The translations under genes and the position numbers were made by a program. Below the pieces are notes generated by a model. It was not told the origin of the DNA. It searched no databases and saw only the letters and a list, made by a program, of their open reading frames with translations. This document shows, one piece after another, positions 59,804 through 64,000 of a DNA stretch of 64,000 nucleotides (positions are counted from its first letter, which is position 1; every line of letters starts with the position of its first letter). The stretch lies in the NCBI GenBank assembly GCA_050084515.1, contig CM114271.1, positions 7,564,001 through 7,628,000 on the forward strand, given 5' to 3'. The stretch is from Blasia pusilla. Taxonomy: Eukaryota > Marchantiophyta > Marchantiopsida > Blasiales.

Positions 59804-60803
59804 TGTCGCGCCCCTACTCTCCTTGAACGTCAATCTTTAGTGTTGCGGAAGCGTGCGTTCAGTAGGTCACGAACTCATCGCCGATCTGCACCCAAACACG
59901 CCCTCTTGTTAGTCGGATTTGGCCAACCGGCGTTCCAACCCACTGAGTCCTCAACTCGGCGTCTCATCAAGCTCAATCTTGCTTAGTTCCTAGTTTCCAA
60001 CACATGGCAAGTCCTTCAAGACTTGGAACAAACTTTCTGGTTAGTCCAAGGATCTGAAACGGCACTTGCGCGCCTAGCGATCCCAACTGTTCAACGGTCC
60101 TCGGGTGAGTTCCGAACTGAGACCCAAGTAATTGAGTCGCGGGGTGGAATCCAAGAGGGATGTCTAAAATCGCCTCACTGGACTTGGTGCAGGTTTTCCA
60201 ACTCAACCCCCAAACTCGCGTTCGTTCAGGTGCCCTTGAGCGCCCGCGGCGCCCAAAGTGGGGTTTGGGTTCCAAGCACTCTCGGAGACCTTCCCCCTTA
60301 CTAGTACTTCTGGGGTTCTCCAATAACCCCTCCCCTTTGGGAAAAGAGGGTCGGGCCCTTCATTGTGGCCCTCAACCCGACTCCACTTACAGTCGTTTTC
60401 GGGTTGTATCTCGGCCACTGCTTATGCGTTTGCAGCAATCTTTGGTGCGTTTGGACCGGCTCTCCATAAGATTTCCAACGCATCCTTATTTTCTCCAAAC
60501 GCATCTTGGCGCTAAAAGTTATGGCCATAAATACATTCGGAAACTCTCAAACGCTAGTGGCGTTCCTAATCCGGATCTTCCTTTTGGCAACCCACTTCCT
60601 AGACTTGACTTCTTTCAAGTCTCATTCCGTGTTTGGTTCAGGTTTCTTAGTCGCGACCATAACACCTGAAACGCGACTCCTCGCTCGCGTCTCATCTCTT
60701 GTCTCCTCTTTGAGACAACTCCAACGCGCAAACCATCTTAGCGTGAGCCCGCTAATGTTCCGATGTTCCGCTTGGCACTTGTTTGGTCATGGGGGTCGCG
60801 ACA
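59804..60803 (-). repeat. G2 3' LTR
   Basis: It is 1000 bp long, TGTCGCGCCCC to GGTCGCGACA on the plus strand. The inverted TGTCGCG/CGCGACA ends are shared with the other two G2 LTRs in the window. Confidence 0.93.
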
Positions 60804-60817
60804 CTCACCCCTCTTTT
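60804..60817 (-). promoter_or_regulatory. G2 polypurine tract
   Basis: In element orientation AAAAGAGGGGTGAG lies directly before the 3' LTR. Confidence 0.88.
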
Positions 60818-61478
60818 AGAGGTTGATGCCCTCATCAACGCAAACTTTTATTATGTCAAGTCTCCTGGGCAGCCTACCCCTTGACATTGAATTGCGTTCT
60901 GGTGGCTAACCCGCAATTCCTCTTAGTCTCTAGTTGTCGCTTTGCCCCACTTAGAATTATTAGCCTCTCATCTTCGATAAGCATGGACTAGTTCCAAGGA
61001 ACTAACCTATCAAATAAGCAAACTAAGTGTGCAACCTTAGACTCTTTCGACTCATTACTGTAAACATCACAACTGTTTACCTGGTCCACAAATCGTACTA
61101 CTATTGGGTCGCTCTCGTATTCGACTTAGGCGCGTCACTAAGTTTACTTATGTGGCCACAAGTAAGATCACCCCAAGCCCCAAGACAGACTTCATCTGCC
61201 CCGCCGATGCTAGGGCGAGCCCGAGTGTAATCCAACACAAGGTCCTGTTCTAGGTGCTTATCCACATACGAGCTCTCACCTCAAATACTCCTTGTCTGTC
61301 CTCTTGTCGTACATTCTAAGTCTATGATGAACGACTCATAGCCATGCACTACCACATATAAATTGCAATCAACACTGGTATCGAATCTCCAAATCCATAC
61401 ACTCCTTTATTGCAACACTAGCATATTCTAGTTACAACGGCCTTCGGCCCAAGATTCCACTGATTACAAGTCATGTCT

Positions 61479-61832
61479 CTAGCTTCTCCTCGTACTAACG
61501 TATGTGCTTCGCTTGAAGTCACGCAAAAACTCTTGCGCGTGTTCCAAATCCGCCTCCGCAATCCAAGTCGCCTCCTTCACATGGTAGCCCTTCCATTTTA
61601 CCAAGTATTCATACTTGTTGGCCCAACGCCTCGAACGTAAGATGGTCTCCACCTCAAACTCCGGCTCTTCATTTACGATGACCGGGTGCGGTCTCACCAC
61701 CTGTCTCCGCTCGAAACGTCCATTATCTTGAAGATATTTCTTCAACAATGACACATGAAAGGTCGGGTGAATCTTGAACTCGTCCGGCAGCCTCAACGTA
61801 TACACATCCTCAAACAGGTTTGCCACAATCAC
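61479..61832 (-). pseudogene. G2 integrase C-terminus with chromodomain
   Basis: The frame reads YTLRLPDEFKIHPTFHVSLL followed by KKYL, the usual integrase tail, then EFEVETILRSRRWANKYEYL, VKWKGYHVKEATWIAEADLE and HAQEFL, a chromodomain at about residues 58-105 with aromatic residues F59, W80 and W90 in cage-like positions. Such domains direct chromovirus integration to methylated histones. The frame ends soon after (STYVSTRRS), as expected for the end of pol. The part joining it to the integrase core (62290-61833) is frameshifted. Confidence 0.85.
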
Positions 61833-62860
61833 ATACGGTCCAAAGATACTTGGCGGGACCCATGAACAACTCTTTCGGAAGAGTGAGATTCTTTACACTC
61901 AACCACACTTGTTCTCCAACTTGGAATCGTACTTGGTGCCGACTCTTGTTAGCATGCTTAACGTACCTCATTTGAGCCTATGCAAGACTTCGCCTCACGC
62001 GCTCTTCTCGTTCTCGCATCTCTACCAACAAACCTTCTGCCGTCGCTTGTCGTGTTCGTGCCAATGTAGTACCCTTCGAAAGGGCTAGATCAAGAGGCCC
62101 TTCGGCTCGTCGTCCATTTGCCGGAAACGGAGATTCTCCAATTGCGAATGCTTGGTCGAGTTTAAGATTCCGCCATGCTTAGCCACACGACCCAATCGCG
62201 TTGATCAAAGACCGACATAATTCCTCAAATCTTGATTCACGATAGAGTTTACCTTTTCGTCTATCCATCCGTGCGTGGGTGGAAAGCCGTCATGAAACTC
62301 AGTTTGGTCTTAAACCTTGTGAACAAGTGCTTCGAAAGCTAACACTGGTAAACTTTGGATCGATCTGAAACAATGCTCCTCGGCAAACCATGAGCACGCC
62401 ACAGCTATCGAGGAATAGTTGCGCCGCCGATACGCCGTTCGCGGAATCCACCGTCGGCACGAATCTCGCCAACTTGCTAAACCGATCAACAATCACAAGT
62501 ATAGCGTTGTATCCCCCAGATTCCGGGAGACTCGTGATGAAATCCATACTCAAACTTTGCAAGGGTCCTTCGGGGATTGGCAAGGGATGCAGCAAGCCCT
62601 GTTTCTTATCATAAGAGACTCTATTCGCTTGGCAGGTCACGCAGGTCTTCACATATTGAGCAACATCCTCCTTCATGTTGGGCCAAAAGAACCGCTGAAG
62701 ACGAGAGCAGCTAGCGTAGATTTCTCTCCTTTATGTCTTGCCAAGGGCCCGTCGTGACATTCCGCTAACATCTTGGTTCGCGATTCGCCTTGCCCTACAT
62801 AGATCCTACTCTGTTTGAACCTTAGTAAACCGTGCCTCAAACTTATGTTGGTCACCTTCT
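61833..62860 (-). pseudogene. G2 integrase core
   Basis: Frame 62676-62299 contains DVAQYVKTCVTCQANRVSYD (zinc-binding Cys 12 and 15), LQSLSMDFITSLPESGGYNA (first catalytic Asp, residue 45) and ILVIVDRFSKLARFVPTVDS. At the second catalytic site the DNA reads TCAGATCGATCCAAAG, which lacks two bases compared with the expected SDRDPKF codons, so the frame shifts there. Upstream, at 62855-62673, DGPLARHKGEKSTLAAL corresponds to the zinc-binding H...H segment (GH.G..KT) in a decayed form. Confidence 0.8.
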
Positions 62861-62963
62861 CACCACCGCTTCAACTTCCTCAGGTATTCCCCTGCTTGAG
62901 CATCCTTCATATATCCTTCACGAATCCTTCTCTCCAGATCTGTTTCCTTAGGGAACATTGCTC

Positions 62964-63491
62964 TCAAGACTGTGTCGTCGATGGCATGTGTTCCTCCTTG
63001 CGACTTAACGATCCTGGAATCACATTATCTTTACTTGGCTTGTGGATCAACTCTACATCCATCAACGCCAAGGTATCATGCCACCGCAGTTGTTTCGGTG
63101 TCAATCGATCCTGGGTCTCAAAATACTTGAGTGATATATTATCGGTGAATACTCGAGTCCTGTGGAGCCCTAGATAATGCCGCCACTTCCTCAAGCAATG
63201 TACCACCGCGAACAACTCTTTCTCGTGAGTAGTCCATCTCCTTCGGTGTCGCTAAGCTTCTTGCTCTCATATGCCACCGGTCTCCCTTCTTGCACCAACA
63301 TTCCGCAATCGCGAAATCACTAGCATCGGTATGCCGAATGGTTTGTCAAACTCGACTTTAACACTTTGGTTCGTGCGATAGAATCGCTTCACTCGGTTGA
63401 ATGCCTCATTAACTTCCTGGGTCCAAGTCGTGTTGGCAAACTTTGCTGTCCAATCCGTGAGAGGTCTCACAATTCCCGAAAAGTTTTTCAC
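62964..63491 (-). pseudogene. G2 RNase H
   Basis: Frame 63491-63267 has GIVRPLTDWTAKFANTTWTQ, then EVNEAFNRVKRFYRTNQSVK, the tether of gypsy RNase H. Frame 63215-62964 has MFAVVHCLRKWRHYLGLHRT, RVFTDNISLKYFETQDRLTP, then RWHDTLALMDVELIHKPSKD, the C-terminal half. A frame change lies between them. Confidence 0.8.
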
Positions 63492-63506
63492 ATAAGTACG
63501 ATAAAA

Positions 63507-63983
63507 TTACACCGCACCTATGAACCTCCTCATCCCCTTTACAGTGGATGGGGGTTCCCACTCGGAAATCGCCTTTACCTTTTCCATGTCTGGACTGACG
63601 CCATCTGCATTGACCACGTGACCCAAGAATTTGATCTTACTCAAACCAAATTCGCTCTTCTCTACATTCGCATACAGCTGACTTGCCCTTAGCTTAGACA
63701 AGACCGCTCTCACATGTCGAACGTGCTCCTCTAGTGACTTCGAATAGATAAGTATGTCATCGATATAGATGATAACATACTCATCCATTTCCTTTTGAAA
63801 AATGGAGTTCATCAATGTGGTGAACGTTGGAGGCGCGTTACATAGACCGAAAGGCATCACTACAAACTCAAAGGAAACGTATCTCGTCCTGCACGCAGTC
63901 TTCTCCACATCTGCCTCGGCAATCCGAATCTGGTAATATCCTGACTTCAAGTCAATCCTACAGAAATATCTCGCGCCTGCCAA
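63507..63983 (-). CDS. G2 reverse transcriptase palm domain
   Basis: A 158-residue open frame: FCRIDLKSGYYQIRIAEADV with the first catalytic Asp at residue 11, YVSFEFVVMPFGLCNAPPTF, the box YIDDILIYS with YIDD at 73-76, and GLSKIKFLGHVVNADGVSPD, then RRFIGAV. All catalytic residues of the palm seen here are intact. The frame probably begins further right, so the ATG at 63983 is internal. Confidence 0.9.
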   Translation of the reverse strand: MAGARYFCRIDLKSGYYQIRIAEADVEKTACRTRYVSFEFVVMPFGLCNAPPTFTTLMNSIFQKEMDEYVIIYIDDILIYSKSLEEHVRHVRAVLSKLRASQLYANVEKSEFGLSKIKFLGHVVNADGVSPDMEKVKAISEWEPPSTVKGMRRFIGAV

Positions 63984-64000
63984 CCTATCAAAGAGATCAT

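Larger units (their letters stand above)
59804..64000 (-). mobile_element. G2 chromovirus (Ty3/gypsy), 3' half, cut by window edge
   Basis: Minus strand: RT, RNase H, integrase, chromodomain, polypurine tract and 3' LTR (59804-60803). The element continues beyond 64000. The LTR matches the solo LTR at 49278-50273 and the partial LTR at 38328. ATAGA precedes the LTR at 59799-59803 and should be found beyond the other end. Frameshifts occur in integrase and RNase H. Confidence 0.93.

Overview
The window reads as a repeat-dominated streptophyte nuclear region. Ty1/copia elements primed by initiator-Met tRNA, Ty3/gypsy elements with a chromodomain, CACTA DNA transposons and long CT microsatellites are all present. 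I see no intact host gene, no tRNA or rRNA gene, no CRISPR and no prokaryotic operon structure. A LINE of a kind unusual in seed plants, an OFA-type MFS transporter relic and a gypsy family carrying a cytosine-5 DNA methyltransferase point towards a charophyte alga or a non-seed land plant. I cannot name the species.

Layout. 1-6333: minus-strand gypsy element 'G1' copy A, cut by the window edge (LTR, leader, gag, protease, DNA methyltransferase). 6480-7172: MFS transporter relic. 8236-9637: inverted-repeat element. 9640-10700: ~300-bp tandem repeats. 11546-16823: full-length but old copia element with matching 5-bp target duplications and a clear primer-binding site, sitting inside an unrecognised coding-like stretch. 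17190-17603: right end of one CACTA element.

18133-48751: apparently a second CACTA element (TIRs CACTAGAAGAAA / CATTAGAAGAAA, TTA on both sides) swollen by nested insertions. A LINE (about 19640-34100) is split by a young full-length gypsy element 'G3' (22503-33163, TSD GACCT). G1 copy B (about 35370-46217) lies between CT microsatellites and is itself split by a piece of a third gypsy family 'G2' (38328-about 40050). The right arm holds a 343-bp tandem array.

48755-64000: decayed coding-like DNA, a G2 solo LTR (49278-50273, TSD GTCCA), an FCP1-like relic, a decayed copia element holding a small TRIM-like element (52075-53210), a third CACTA end (57052), and the 3' half of a G2 chromovirus (59804 to the window end).

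The most interesting content is family G1. Its pol carries a DNMT3-like cytosine methyltransferase between protease and reverse transcriptase, and copy B ends its integrase with a decayed PHD-finger-like motif. Both copies are broken. Copy A keeps the catalytic Pro-Cys-Gln; copy B has Pro-Tyr-Gln. Retrotransposon-borne cytosine methyltransferases have been reported from dinoflagellates and charophytes (de Mendoza and colleagues 2018, from memory), so the general idea is known; this family, its domain order and the PHD-like tail may not be. Second in interest is G3, which has a sense-strand third ORF of roughly 690 codons, ending in a coiled coil, between integrase and the 3' LTR.
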